Positions 1 to 6,434 are shown, numbered from the stretch's first letter. The stretch: 9,346 nt of DNA from Pseudomonadota bacterium (GCA_021798375.1 JAJZHU010000076.1:1-9346), one strand, 5' to 3'. Notes: generated from the sequence alone by a model not told the origin. Program-made: numbers and translations.

Positions 1-350
1 TTGCGTACGGATTGGGCAAAGACGAAAGCTATTTTCGTGAATTTGCCCAAGCTTTGGCGCAAAAGCGTGACCGTTTGCGCGACGGGCTCAATCGCATCGG
101 CTTGCCATGCGCCAACGCCGAGGGCAGTTATTTTCTGATCGCCGATATCAGCGGCATCGGGTTTGCGGGCGACGATGTGGCGTTTTGCCGCGCGATTACC
201 GAACAGGCCGGGGTGGCGGCGATTCCCTTGTCGGCGTTTTACGATCAGCCGGACGCGCCCACCCATCTGGTGCGGTTTGCTTTCTGCAAGCAGGATCACG
301 TGTTGGACGAGGCCTTGGCGCGTTTGGCGCGCTGGCTGCGGGCGCTTTGA
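1..350 (+). CDS. PLP-dependent class I/II aminotransferase, C-terminal fragment (5' truncated)
   Basis: The reading frame is open from base 3 and stops with TGA at 348-350, so only the last ~115 residues are present; the pyridoxal-phosphate lysine lies outside the window. The visible part is the small C-terminal domain of fold-type I aminotransferases. It contains GSYFLIADIS, the stretch GVAAIPLSAFY, and VRFAFCK, whose Arg is the expected substrate carboxylate-binding arginine. The pattern GVAAIPLSAFY followed by LVRFAFCK resembles the methionine/kynurenine aminotransferase group (YbdL/KAT-like), which transfers amino groups to 2-oxo acids in the cytoplasm. The exact substrate cannot be told from this fragment. 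It is followed after 20 bp by the tRNA-His promoter, so it probably ends its own transcription unit. Family call is firm, subfamily call moderate. Confidence 0.85.
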   Translation, partial: AYGLGKDESYFREFAQALAQKRDRLRDGLNRIGLPCANAEGSYFLIADISGIGFAGDDVAFCRAITEQAGVAAIPLSAFYDQPDAPTHLVRFAFCKQDHVLDEALARLARWLRAL

Positions 351-370
351 TAAAAATGCGCAAAATTCGG

Positions 371-408
371 TTGACGCACGTGCCGAGGCAGCCTAAATCC
401 CGCCTCCT
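371..408 (+). promoter_or_regulatory. Predicted promoter of tRNA-His
   Basis: A -35 box TTGACGC (371-377) is followed 17 bp after its hexamer by TAAATC (394-399). Read with its flank, CCTAAATC matches 7 of 8 positions of the Caulobacter housekeeping -10 consensus GCTANAWC, with 14 bp to TTGACGS, inside the 10-14 bp reported for that organism. The next bases, CCGCCTCCT (400-408), form a GC-rich discriminator typical of stable-RNA promoters. Transcription would start near 405-407, just before the tRNA at 413. The same box and discriminator recur upstream of rplM. Confidence 0.6.
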
Positions 409-412
409 CTGT

Positions 413-489
413 GGCGGACGTAGCTCAGTTGGTAGAGCGCCAGGTTGTGGTCTTGGATGTCGTGGGTTCGAAACCCATCGTTCGCCCCA
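413..489 (+). tRNA. tRNA-His (anticodon GTG)
   Basis: A complete cloverleaf can be folded by hand. The acceptor stem is GCGGACG (414-420) with CGTTCGC (479-485), U8-A9 and the D arm follow, and the anticodon stem CCAGG/CTTGG carries loop TTGTGGT with GTG at 447-449. The T arm contains GGTTCGAAACC. CCA is encoded at 487-489. Counting back, G413 is the extra G-1 that pairs with discriminator C73 (486), the classical histidine identity element recognised by HisRS. The mature tRNA therefore starts at 413 rather than 414. It delivers histidine at CAU/CAC codons. It has its own promoter and lies 51 bp before mobA. Confidence 0.96.
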
Positions 490-516
490 GAGCTTTCTTT
501 GTGAAGCGGCTTCCTT

Positions 517-538
517 GATCCCAAGGGGGCGATCTTTT
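517..538 (+). terminator. Weak hairpin plus T-run between tRNA-His and mobA
   Basis: GATCCC (517-522) can pair with GGCGATC (528-534) around loop AAGGG, with C530 bulged, followed by TTTT (535-538). It could end the tRNA transcript. The loop and 3' arm also contain the mobA Shine-Dalgarno-like AAGGGGG, so it might instead mask that site. The stem is only six pairs, so this is a weak candidate. Confidence 0.25.
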
Positions 539-540
539 CC

Positions 541-1089
541 ATGAAAATTAAAGCCTTGATCCTTGCCGGCGGGCAGGCGCGCCGTTTTGGCGGGGGCGAC
601 AAGGGTTTGGCGCTGCTCGATGGGCGGACATTGATCGATCATGTGCTGGATGCGTTGGCGGGATGTGAGGTCGCGCTTAGTGCCAATGGCGATCCTGGTC
701 GCTTTGATGCGTTTGGTCTGCCGGTGCTGGAGGATGGCGAATTTACCGGCATGGGGCCGCTCGCGGGGCTGGCGGCGGGCTTGCAATGGGCGCGAGACGC
801 CGATGTGTTGATCAGCGTGCCGTGCGATACGCCGATTCTGCCGCCTGATTTGATCCCGCGTCTGCTGCCGGGGCCGGCTTACGCGCGATCCGATGGGCGT
901 GATCATTATTTGGTGGCCAGTTGGCGGCCCGATTGCCTGCCGCACTTGTTGGCGGTTTTGCGCGCTGGCGATTCATTGAAGGTGGAAGGCCTGACCCGCG
1001 CGGTGGCGGCGACGCCGATTGAATTTACTGGCGGCAACAGGTTGTTTGCCAATATCAACCGCCGCGAAGACCTGGATTCGGGGGGCTGA
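541..1089 (+). CDS. mobA: Molybdenum cofactor guanylyltransferase MobA
   Basis: MobA transfers GMP from GTP to molybdopterin to make the MGD cofactor used by DMSO-reductase-family enzymes, acting in the cytoplasm. The 182-residue protein has the family's usual compact length. Visible motifs are the nucleotide-binding LILAGGQARRFGGGDKG (residues 6-22), a VPCDTPILP loop with the metal/GTP Asp near residue 96, and the C-terminal FANINRREDL (169-178) that matches the family's F-x-N-I-N signature. The start at ATG 541 is preceded by AAGGGGG at 523-529, an acceptable though distant ribosome site. No other Moco genes are adjacent, so partners such as MobB or MoeA must lie elsewhere. A related cytidylyltransferase (MocA type) is a less likely alternative. 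Bases 1090-1128 downstream hold a 22-bp dyad. Confidence 0.93.
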   Translation: MKIKALILAGGQARRFGGGDKGLALLDGRTLIDHVLDALAGCEVALSANGDPGRFDAFGLPVLEDGEFTGMGPLAGLAAGLQWARDADVLISVPCDTPILPPDLIPRLLPGPAYARSDGRDHYLVASWRPDCLPHLLAVLRAGDSLKVEGLTRAVAATPIEFTGGNRLFANINRREDLDSGG

Positions 1090-1095
1090 TTTTGG

Positions 1096-1117
1096 ATGTG
1101 GTAATATGTTACCGCAT
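1096..1117. repeat. 22-bp imperfect palindrome between mobA and rplM
   Basis: The half-sites ATGTGGTAATA (1096-1106) and TGTTACCGCAT (1107-1117) are reverse complements at 9 of 11 positions, and both mismatches would be G-U pairs in RNA. As RNA it folds into a 9-bp stem with loop UAUG. It sits 6 bp after the mobA stop and 12 bp before the rplM -35 box. No T-run follows, so it is not a classical terminator. It could be an operator or a stem that protects the mobA mRNA end. Confidence 0.5.
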
Positions 1118-1128
1118 ACAATAAACCC

Positions 1129-1166
1129 TTGACGGGGGGGCCATATCCCCGCATAAGCCGCCTCCT
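1129..1166 (+). promoter_or_regulatory. Predicted promoter of the rplM-rpsI operon
   Basis: TTGACGG (1129-1135) matches the extended -35 TTGACGS. After a 17-bp spacer comes CATAAG (1152-1157) as -10, then CCGCCTCCT (1158-1166). The -35 box, spacer length and the nine-base discriminator are identical in position to those before tRNA-His. The spacer contains GGGG-CCATAT-CCCC (1137-1150), a small dyad. Transcription would begin near 1163-1165, leaving a leader of about 20 nt before ATG 1186. A weaker alternative -10 is TACAAT at 1117-1122, which lacks a good -35. Confidence 0.6.
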
Positions 1167-1185
1167 GTTCGTTAGGATGAGACAG

Positions 1186-1650
1186 ATGAAGACTACCCTC
1201 TCGCTGAAGCCCGCAGAGGTGAACAAGGGCTGGGTGCTGATCGATGCCGAAGGGCTCGTTCTTGGCCGCCTTGCCGTGATCATCGCCAACCGCCTGCGCG
1301 GCAAACACAAGCCCCAATTCACCCCGCATGTCGATTGCGGTGACAATGTTGTTGTGGTGAACGCCGACAAGGTCGTGCTGACCGGCAAAAAGGCCGAGCA
1401 ATCGATCCTTTATTACCACACCGGCTATGCCGGCGGCATCAAGGGCCGTTCGCAAGGCCAGATCCTGGCCGGCCGTTTTCCTGGCCGTGTGGTGGAAAAG
1501 GCTGTCGAGCGCATGATCACGCGCGGGCCGCTGCAGCGCGCCCAGATGAAGCATCTGTATATCTATGCAGGAAGCGAACATCCGCACGCGGGCCAGTCGC
1601 CCACCGTGCTTGATGTCGGTGCGCTCAACCGCAAGAACAAGAGGGTTTGA
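1186..1650 (+). CDS. rplM: 50S ribosomal protein L13
   Basis: L13 is an early-assembling large-subunit protein that binds 23S rRNA. The 154-residue product is close to the alphaproteobacterial length. It shows the family pattern KGWVLIDAEGLVLGRLA near the N-terminus, RGKHKPQFTPHVDCGDNVVVVNA in the middle given here by its key HVDCGD core, then YYHTGYAGGIK and VERMITRGPL, and the C-terminal HPHAGQSP region. The frame stays open upstream to 1129 (TTG) and has another ATG at 1177. ATG 1186 is chosen because it gives the usual N-terminus MKTTLSLKP and has AGGA at 1174-1177 eight bases upstream. The stop lies 2 bp before rpsI, so the two are co-transcribed. Confidence 0.97.
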   Translation: MKTTLSLKPAEVNKGWVLIDAEGLVLGRLAVIIANRLRGKHKPQFTPHVDCGDNVVVVNADKVVLTGKKAEQSILYYHTGYAGGIKGRSQGQILAGRFPGRVVEKAVERMITRGPLQRAQMKHLYIYAGSEHPHAGQSPTVLDVGALNRKNKRV

Positions 1651-1652
1651 TT

Positions 1653-2141
1653 ATGTCTGGAACCCAAGTACGTAGCCTTGCGGATCTCAAGGAAGTTGCC
1701 GCCGCGGTTGTGGCCGAAGTGGCCGCACCCAAGCGCGAAGCCAAGCGCGATGCCCAGGGCCGCTCTTATGCCACGGGCCGCCGCAAGAACGCCGTGGCGC
1801 GCGTGTGGATCAAACCGGGCAAGGGCGAGATCATCGTCAACGGCCGCAAGGTGACCGAATATTTCGCTCGCCCCGTGCTGCGCATGTTGCTTACACAGCC
1901 GTTCCTGGTGGCCGATCGCTATAACCAGTTCGACGTGTTCTGCACGGTCAAGGGCGGCGGCCTTTCGGGCCAGGCCGGCGCTGTGCGTCATGGCATCTCG
2001 CGCGCGCTCACCTATTTCGAGCCGGATCTGCGCGGCATTCTCAAAGTTGCGGGCTTTCTTACCCGCGATAGCCGTGTGGTGGAACGTAAGAAATACGGTA
2101 AGGCCAAGGCTCGCCGTTCCTTCCAGTTCAGCAAGCGCTGA
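1653..2141 (+). CDS. rpsI: 30S ribosomal protein S9
   Basis: S9 is a small-subunit head protein whose basic C-terminal tail reaches the P-site tRNA. The 162-residue product has a ~40-residue Ala/Lys-rich N-terminal extension, common in alphaproteobacterial S9, followed by the conserved core. The core starts at GRRKNAVARVW and includes VNGRKVTEYF and GGGLSGQAGAVRHGISRAL. The end RRSFQFSKR has the invariant SKR tail. ATG 1653 is preferred over TTG 1647 because GAGGG (1641-1645) sits at good distance. It is the second gene of the rplM-rpsI operon, which ends at the hairpin at 2187-2219. Confidence 0.97.
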   Translation: MSGTQVRSLADLKEVAAAVVAEVAAPKREAKRDAQGRSYATGRRKNAVARVWIKPGKGEIIVNGRKVTEYFARPVLRMLLTQPFLVADRYNQFDVFCTVKGGGLSGQAGAVRHGISRALTYFEPDLRGILKVAGFLTRDSRVVERKKYGKAKARRSFQFSKR

Positions 2142-2154
2142 GTTTGCCGGATTT

Positions 2155-2171
2155 GGGGGAGGTTTTCCCCC
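2155..2171 (+). repeat. GC-rich hairpin after rpsI
   Basis: GGGGGA (2155-2160) pairs with TCCCCC (2166-2171) around loop GGTTT. Flanking CCGGAT (2147-2152) and CCCGG (2176-2180) can extend the structure with an internal loop. It has no T-run of its own and lies 16 bp before the main terminator hairpin. It may protect the rplM-rpsI mRNA 3' end or strengthen termination. Confidence 0.5.
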
Positions 2172-2186
2172 GATGCCCGGATACGC

Positions 2187-2219
2187 AAAAAGGTCAGGGG
2201 GTTTCCTCTGGCCTTTTTT
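2187..2219 (+). terminator. Rho-independent terminator of rplM-rpsI
   Basis: AAAAAGGTCAG (2187-2197) pairs with CTGGCCTTTTT (2208-2218) over 11 bp with one G-U pair, loop GGGGTTTCCT, ending in a run of six T (2214-2219). The A-run opposite the T-run makes it potentially bidirectional. It separates the ribosomal operon from argC, whose start is 38 bp further on. Confidence 0.85.
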
Positions 2220-2256
2220 GTTGCCCGTTTTATGGTGCGGGCAAGGGGTAGTGAAT

Positions 2257-3168
2257 ATGGCGAAAATATTTATCGACGGCGAAGCAGGTACCACGGGTTT
2301 GGGCATCCGCGAGCGGCTGTTGGGTGTGGCGGGCGTTGAATTATGCTCGATCGACCCGGCCTTGCGCAAAGATCCCGCGGCACGCCGCGATTTAATGGCC
2401 TCGGTCGATCTGGTGGTGCTGTGCCTGCCCGACGATGCCGCGCGTGAGAGCGTGGCTTTGGCGGCGAGTTTGGGCGCGCGCGCGCCGAAAATTTTGGACG
2501 CCAGCACCGCGCACCGGGTGGCGCCCGATTGGGTCTATGGCTTTGCCGAACTCGCACCAGGTCAGGCGGCGCGGATCGCGGCCGCCCGGCGCGTGTCCAA
2601 TCCAGGTTGCTATGCCACCGGCGCGATTGCGCTGTTGCGGCCGTTGCGGGATGCCGGGCTGATCGCGGCCGACGCGCCGATTTCGATCAATGCGATCAGT
2701 GGCTATTCCGGCGGCGGCAAATCGATGATCGAGGCGCACGAGCGCGTGGGCGGCCCGGCGTTCGAGTTGTATGCCCTTGGATTGGAACACAAGCATCTGC
2801 CCGAGACGATGCTTTATGGCGATCTGGCGCGGCGTCCCTTGTTCGTGCCTTCGGTAGGGCATTTTGCCCAAGGCATGTTGGTGTCGATCCCGCTGTTTCT
2901 CGATCGAATGGGGATTGGTGCGGCGGCGCTTCACGATGCTCTGGCCGCGCATTACCGGGGGGCGGAACTGGTGCGCGTGCTGCCGGCGGAGGCCGACGGA
3001 AAATTGGTGGCGGAAACATTGGCGGGGTCGGATATGTTGGAACTGCGGGTGTTTGGCAGCGAGCAACACGGCCATGCCGTGTTGGTGGCGCGGTTGGATA
3101 ATCTGGGCAAGGGCGCTTCCGGGGCGGCGGTGCAAAACATTGGTTTGATGTTGGGAGTGGGTTCATGA
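2257..3168 (+). CDS. argC: N-acetyl-gamma-glutamyl-phosphate reductase (short type)
   Basis: ArgC reduces N-acetylglutamyl-5-phosphate to the semialdehyde with NADPH, the third step of arginine biosynthesis. The 303-residue length fits the shorter ArgC branch seen in alpha- and some gammaproteobacteria, not the ~340-residue classical form. The N-terminal nucleotide-binding region has FIDGEAGTTGLGIRERL. The catalytic Cys is residue 118 in RVSNPGCYATGAIALL. SGYSGGGKSMIE follows near residue 150, and EHKHLPETMLYG carries conserved His residues. ATG 2257 is chosen because AGGGG (2244-2248) lies 8 bp upstream; GTG 2251 is a possible alternative, and the upstream open frame overlaps rpsI out of frame. 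The next gene overlaps by ATGA, so the two are probably translationally coupled. Confidence 0.95.
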   Translation: MAKIFIDGEAGTTGLGIRERLLGVAGVELCSIDPALRKDPAARRDLMASVDLVVLCLPDDAARESVALAASLGARAPKILDASTAHRVAPDWVYGFAELAPGQAARIAAARRVSNPGCYATGAIALLRPLRDAGLIAADAPISINAISGYSGGGKSMIEAHERVGGPAFELYALGLEHKHLPETMLYGDLARRPLFVPSVGHFAQGMLVSIPLFLDRMGIGAAALHDALAAHYRGAELVRVLPAEADGKLVAETLAGSDMLELRVFGSEQHGHAVLVARLDNLGKGASGAAVQNIGLMLGVGS

Positions 3169-3698
3169 GCGGTCCTTTATATGAGTTTGAGGGCAAACGT
3201 CCGGTGGTTGCCGCCGACGCCTTTGTGGCGCCCAATGCGGCGGTGATCGGCGATGTGGTGATCGGATCGCAAAGCAGTGTCTGGTTCGGCTGCACCTTGC
3301 GCGGCGACATGAATTATATTCGTGTCGGCGCGCGCACCAATATCCAGGATAATACGGTGCTGCACATCAATGCGTTCAGCTATCCGTGCATTGTGGGCGA
3401 TGATGTCACCATTGGTCACGCGGCGATCATTCATGCCTGCACCATCGAAAATAATGCCTTTGTCGGCATGGGCGCCACGGTGATGGATGGCGCGGTAATC
3501 GAGGAAGGCGGGATGTTGGCGGCTTGTGCGTTGCTGTCGCCGGGGAAACGCATTGGCCGCAATGAATTATGGTCCGGGGTTCCGGCAAAGTTTGTGCGTG
3601 TGCTGGATGAACGTGATCGCGCCAATTATGCCGGGCTGGCTGAACATTATGTTGAAGGCACACAGCGTTTTCTGCGTGGGTTCAAGCCCGTAGAATAA
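3165..3698 (+). CDS. Gamma carbonic anhydrase family protein (left-handed beta-helix hexapeptide protein)
   Basis: The 177-residue protein is built of hexapeptide repeats predicted to form a trimeric left-handed beta-helix. The gamma-CA metal ligands can be picked out: His67 (NTVLHIN), His85 and His90 (IGHAAIIHAC). Arg46 and Asp48 in RGD, and Gln61-Asp62, correspond to the residues around the active site of the archaeal enzyme Cam. The end LWSGVPAKFVRVLDERD is typical of the YrdA/PaaY/CaiE-like group. It may hydrate CO2 or bind a metal in another role, since many short members lack the acidic loop with Cam's proton-shuttle Glu and have weak or unknown activity. It starts inside the argC stop codon (ATGA, 3165-3168), pointing to co-expression with argC. 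Whether this reflects a link to bicarbonate for arginine and carbamoyl-phosphate synthesis is speculation. Confidence 0.9.
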   Translation: MSGPLYEFEGKRPVVAADAFVAPNAAVIGDVVIGSQSSVWFGCTLRGDMNYIRVGARTNIQDNTVLHINAFSYPCIVGDDVTIGHAAIIHACTIENNAFVGMGATVMDGAVIEEGGMLAACALLSPGKRIGRNELWSGVPAKFVRVLDERDRANYAGLAEHYVEGTQRFLRGFKPVE

Positions 3699-3736
3699 AA
3701 GTTTTTCGCTTTTCTGTTTTCCCTGTGAGAAATTCC

Positions 3737-6253
3737 ATGACACGTTCCCTCTTGTTGGCGGCTTTGATCTTTGGAGGCACGATGACGATCGCGCAGGCGG
3801 CTCCGGTGGTTAAATGCGGCGGGGAATTGGCGACGGAATCGCGCATCAATTGTCTGCTCAGGCAGATGAGCCTGGATGAGAAGGCAAGTTTGCTGTCGGG
3901 CACGGGTTTTTCCACGATGGCGATTGCGCGGCTTGGAATTCCGGCGATGAATTTTTCGGATGGGCCGCATGGGGTGCGCACCAATGGCAATCTGCGGACA
4001 ACGGCCTTCCCTGGGGGGATCTCGATTGCCGCCACCTTTAATCCCGATTTGATCTTGCAGGCCGGCGCGGTACTGGGCGAGGAAGCGCGCGGCGCCGACA
4101 AGCATGTGCTGCTGGGGCCGGCCATCAATATTCAGCGTTTCCCGCTGGGGGGGCGCAATTTTGAATATTACACCGAAGATCCTTATTTGGACGGTGTAAT
4201 TGGCGCGGCATGGGTCAAGGGTGTGCAATCCGAGGGCGTCGGTGCTTCGGTGAAGCATTTCGTGGCCAATAACCAGGAATTGAATCGAATTTTTTCCAAT
4301 TCGGTGATCGACGAACGAACCCTGCACGAGATCTATCTGGCGGGGTTTGAAAAGATCGTGCGGGATGCAAAACCTTGGACGATCATGGCATCGTATAATC
4401 GTGTCAACGGCGAATACGCCACGGCAAATTCCTATTTGCTGCGCGATGTGTTGAAGGGCGATTGGGGATTCGATGGGGTGGTGATGTCGGATTGGGGGGC
4501 GGTGCATTCCACCGTTGGCACTCTTAATGCCGGCACGGATCTTGAAATGCCGACGGCGAAATATCTGGCACCATTTGTTAAAGATGCCGTTGATAACAAA
4601 CAGATCGAAGAAAGCACGCTGAATGACGCGGTACGGCGCATCCTCAGGCTTGGGATTCGTACCGGGGCAATGGATGGACGTCATCCGGTGGGCGCCATCG
4701 GCACGCCGGCGCATCTGGCATTGGCGCAGCGTGTGGCCGAGCAAAGCATGGTGCTGCTGAAGAATGATCATAATTTATTGCCGCTGTCCGGAAATATTCC
4801 CAAAATCGTCCTGATCGGCCCCAATATCAGCCCGATGACGATCCAAGGCTCGGGCAGTTCGCAGGTGGCGCCCACGCGGGTGATCGGGTTGATCGATGCG
4901 ATCAAGGCGCAGTTGGGGCCGAAATCGCAGGTGAATTATGTGCCAGGTGTGGTCAATGACGATCGCATTGCCCCGGCCGACAACGATTGGTTCAGCCAGG
5001 ACAAAGACCGCAAACTGCCCGGTCTGAAATTGGAATATCGCGATCAAGGCGGCAAGGTGATGGGCTCGGAAATTCTTTCGCATCCATTCGACGGCGCGTT
5101 GTTTCCCAATGTCGCCCCCGATCGTTACAAGAACGATCAGCGCGTGTGGAGCGGGTATTTCTGGGCCGATCGCGCGGGGGAATATAAATTCAGCGTTACC
5201 GGCCCTGGCGATGCCGTATTGTCGATTGTCGGCGCCGAGGTGGTTTCCAATAAAAAAAATCCGGTTGCTTACGAACTGTTTGGCGTCAAGGTGCCGGAAC
5301 ATGTGGGCAGCGTGATACTGAAGCCTGGGCCGCATCGTTTCGAGTTGCATGAAAGGCCCGGTGCGCCGATCGATCTTCCGCCGTATCTGGTGGTGGGGGT
5401 GCAACGGCCGGTGGGTTCGATCGCCGAGGCCGTGGCCGCGGCCCGCGCGGCGGATGTCGCGGTGGTGGTGGTCGGCAGTTCGCCGATGGCCGACACAGAA
5501 GGCATGGACCGCAGCGATATGGAATTGTACGGTCAGCAAAATGCGCTGGTGGCCGCGGTGCTGGCCGCCAATCCGCGCACGGTGGTGGTGTTGAATACCG
5601 GCGGGCCGGTGACGTTGCCGTGGGTGGATAAATGTCATGCGCTGATCGAGGCGTTTTATCCCGGTCAGGAGGGTGCCACGGCGTTGGCGCGGGTGTTGTT
5701 CGGGGCGGTCAATCCATCGGGCCGTCTGCCTGAAACCTTTCCGTTGCGTTTGGCCGACAATCCGGCTTTCACCTATTATCCCAATGATCGCGACGCATTT
5801 TACGGCGAGGGTGTGTTTGTGGGTTATCGTTGGTACGACAAGCGGCAGATGGATGTGCTGTTTCCGTTCGGCTATGGCTTGTCGTACACCAAATTTGGTT
5901 ACGACGCATTGAAACTTCCCGCCCAGGGCCGGGTCGATACGCCTATTTCCGTCAGCGTCAATGTGACCAACAAAGGCGGGCGCGAGGGGGCGGAAGTGGT
6001 TCAGCTTTATATCGCCCCCGAAGCAGCGCCGGTGCCGCGCCCGGTGCGCGAATTAAAGGGTATCGCACGGGTTGATCTGGCGCCCGGCGCTTCGCAAAAT
6101 GTAAGCTTTTTGCTGACACCGCGCGATTTCAGTTATTGGGATGTGGTGACGCATAAGTTTGTGGCGGCGCCAGGGAAATATCGGATCGAGGTGGGGAGCG
6201 GTTCGCGGGATATTCGGGCGAGCGGGGTGGTGACTTTGGCGGCGGGGAATTAA
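3737..6253 (+). CDS. Secreted GH3 family beta-glucosidase-type hydrolase with PA14 insert
   Basis: The 838-residue protein is a retaining glycoside hydrolase of family 3. Residues 1-21 form a Sec signal peptide with cleavage expected after AQA, so it acts in the periplasm or outside. The (beta/alpha)8 domain spans about 35-310, with the substrate-contact motif KHFVANNQE (from residue 173) and the nucleophile Asp252 in GVVMSDWGA. The second alpha/beta domain begins near 330 and is split by a PA14-like insert at about 428-556, known in other GH3 enzymes to shape substrate length preference. After it, EGMDRSDMEL holds the likely acid/base Glu588. A fibronectin-III-like domain fills the C-terminus (~735-838). 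The start is ATG 3737, not GTG 3725, since it opens directly into the signal peptide. It follows the gamma-CA gene by 38 bp without a clear promoter. Substrate (glucosides, xylosides or others) is not determinable here. Confidence 0.93.
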   Translation: MTRSLLLAALIFGGTMTIAQAAPVVKCGGELATESRINCLLRQMSLDEKASLLSGTGFSTMAIARLGIPAMNFSDGPHGVRTNGNLRTTAFPGGISIAATFNPDLILQAGAVLGEEARGADKHVLLGPAINIQRFPLGGRNFEYYTEDPYLDGVIGAAWVKGVQSEGVGASVKHFVANNQELNRIFSNSVIDERTLHEIYLAGFEKIVRDAKPWTIMASYNRVNGEYATANSYLLRDVLKGDWGFDGVVMSDWGAVHSTVGTLNAGTDLEMPTAKYLAPFVKDAVDNKQIEESTLNDAVRRILRLGIRTGAMDGRHPVGAIGTPAHLALAQRVAEQSMVLLKNDHNLLPLSGNIPKIVLIGPNISPMTIQGSGSSQVAPTRVIGLIDAIKAQLGPKSQVNYVPGVVNDDRIAPADNDWFSQDKDRKLPGLKLEYRDQGGKVMGSEILSHPFDGALFPNVAPDRYKNDQRVWSGYFWADRAGEYKFSVTGPGDAVLSIVGAEVVSNKKNPVAYELFGVKVPEHVGSVILKPGPHRFELHERPGAPIDLPPYLVVGVQRPVGSIAEAVAAARAADVAVVVVGSSPMADTEGMDRSDMELYGQQNALVAAVLAANPRTVVVLNTGGPVTLPWVDKCHALIEAFYPGQEGATALARVLFGAVNPSGRLPETFPLRLADNPAFTYYPNDRDAFYGEGVFVGYRWYDKRQMDVLFPFGYGLSYTKFGYDALKLPAQGRVDTPISVSVNVTNKGGREGAEVVQLYIAPEAAPVPRPVRELKGIARVDLAPGASQNVSFLLTPRDFSYWDVVTHKFVAAPGKYRIEVGSGSRDIRASGVVTLAAGN

Positions 6254-6263
6254 ATAATATTTG

Positions 6264-6434
6264 ATACCAGACGGCGTAAAGTTTGACCCAGCTCTAGCCC
6301 CGCCGTCATTGCAAGCTCTTGCGCGGCAATCCATCTTTCTTTCTTTTGCGGCCAGGAAAAAAGCGAAGATGGATTGCTTCGCAAGGGCTCGCAATGACAA
6401 CGTCACAAAGGTCAGTCTCTACGCGGTCTGGTAT
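6264..6434. repeat. 171-bp nested inverted repeat (palindromic intergenic element)
   Basis: Outer arms at 6264-6288 and 6410-6434 match as reverse complements at 21 of 25 positions. Inner arms at 6305-6337 and 6366-6398 match at 29 of 33. The inner arms begin GTCATTGC and contain GCAATCCATCTT, a sequence style recalled from dispersed repeats in many alphaproteobacterial genomes. The element starts 10 bp after the GH3 stop and lies between convergent genes. In RNA it would form a long hairpin on either strand. Short open frames in it (e.g. peptides containing ALAKQSI or KMDC) are by-products of the repeat, not genes. No clear target-site duplication is visible. Confidence 0.85.

Noticed and set aside
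196..945. Long minus-strand open frame opposite the aminotransferase, tRNA and mobA
   Set aside because: It runs antisense across a tRNA and two recognisable genes, and its translation matches no family pattern; it is a high-GC shadow.
1563..2507. Long minus-strand open frame opposite rpsI and argC
   Set aside because: It is antisense to two certain genes and to a terminator, with low-complexity Arg/Ala/His composition.
3697..3713. AAAAG / CTTTT hairpin between gamma-CA and GH3 as a terminator
   Set aside because: The stem has only five A-T-rich pairs and would be too weak; read-through into GH3 remains possible.
3647..4771. 374-codon minus-strand frame opposite the gamma-CA end and GH3
   Set aside because: The composition is rich in His, Arg and Gln as expected for an antisense frame; GH3 motifs on the other strand are unambiguous.
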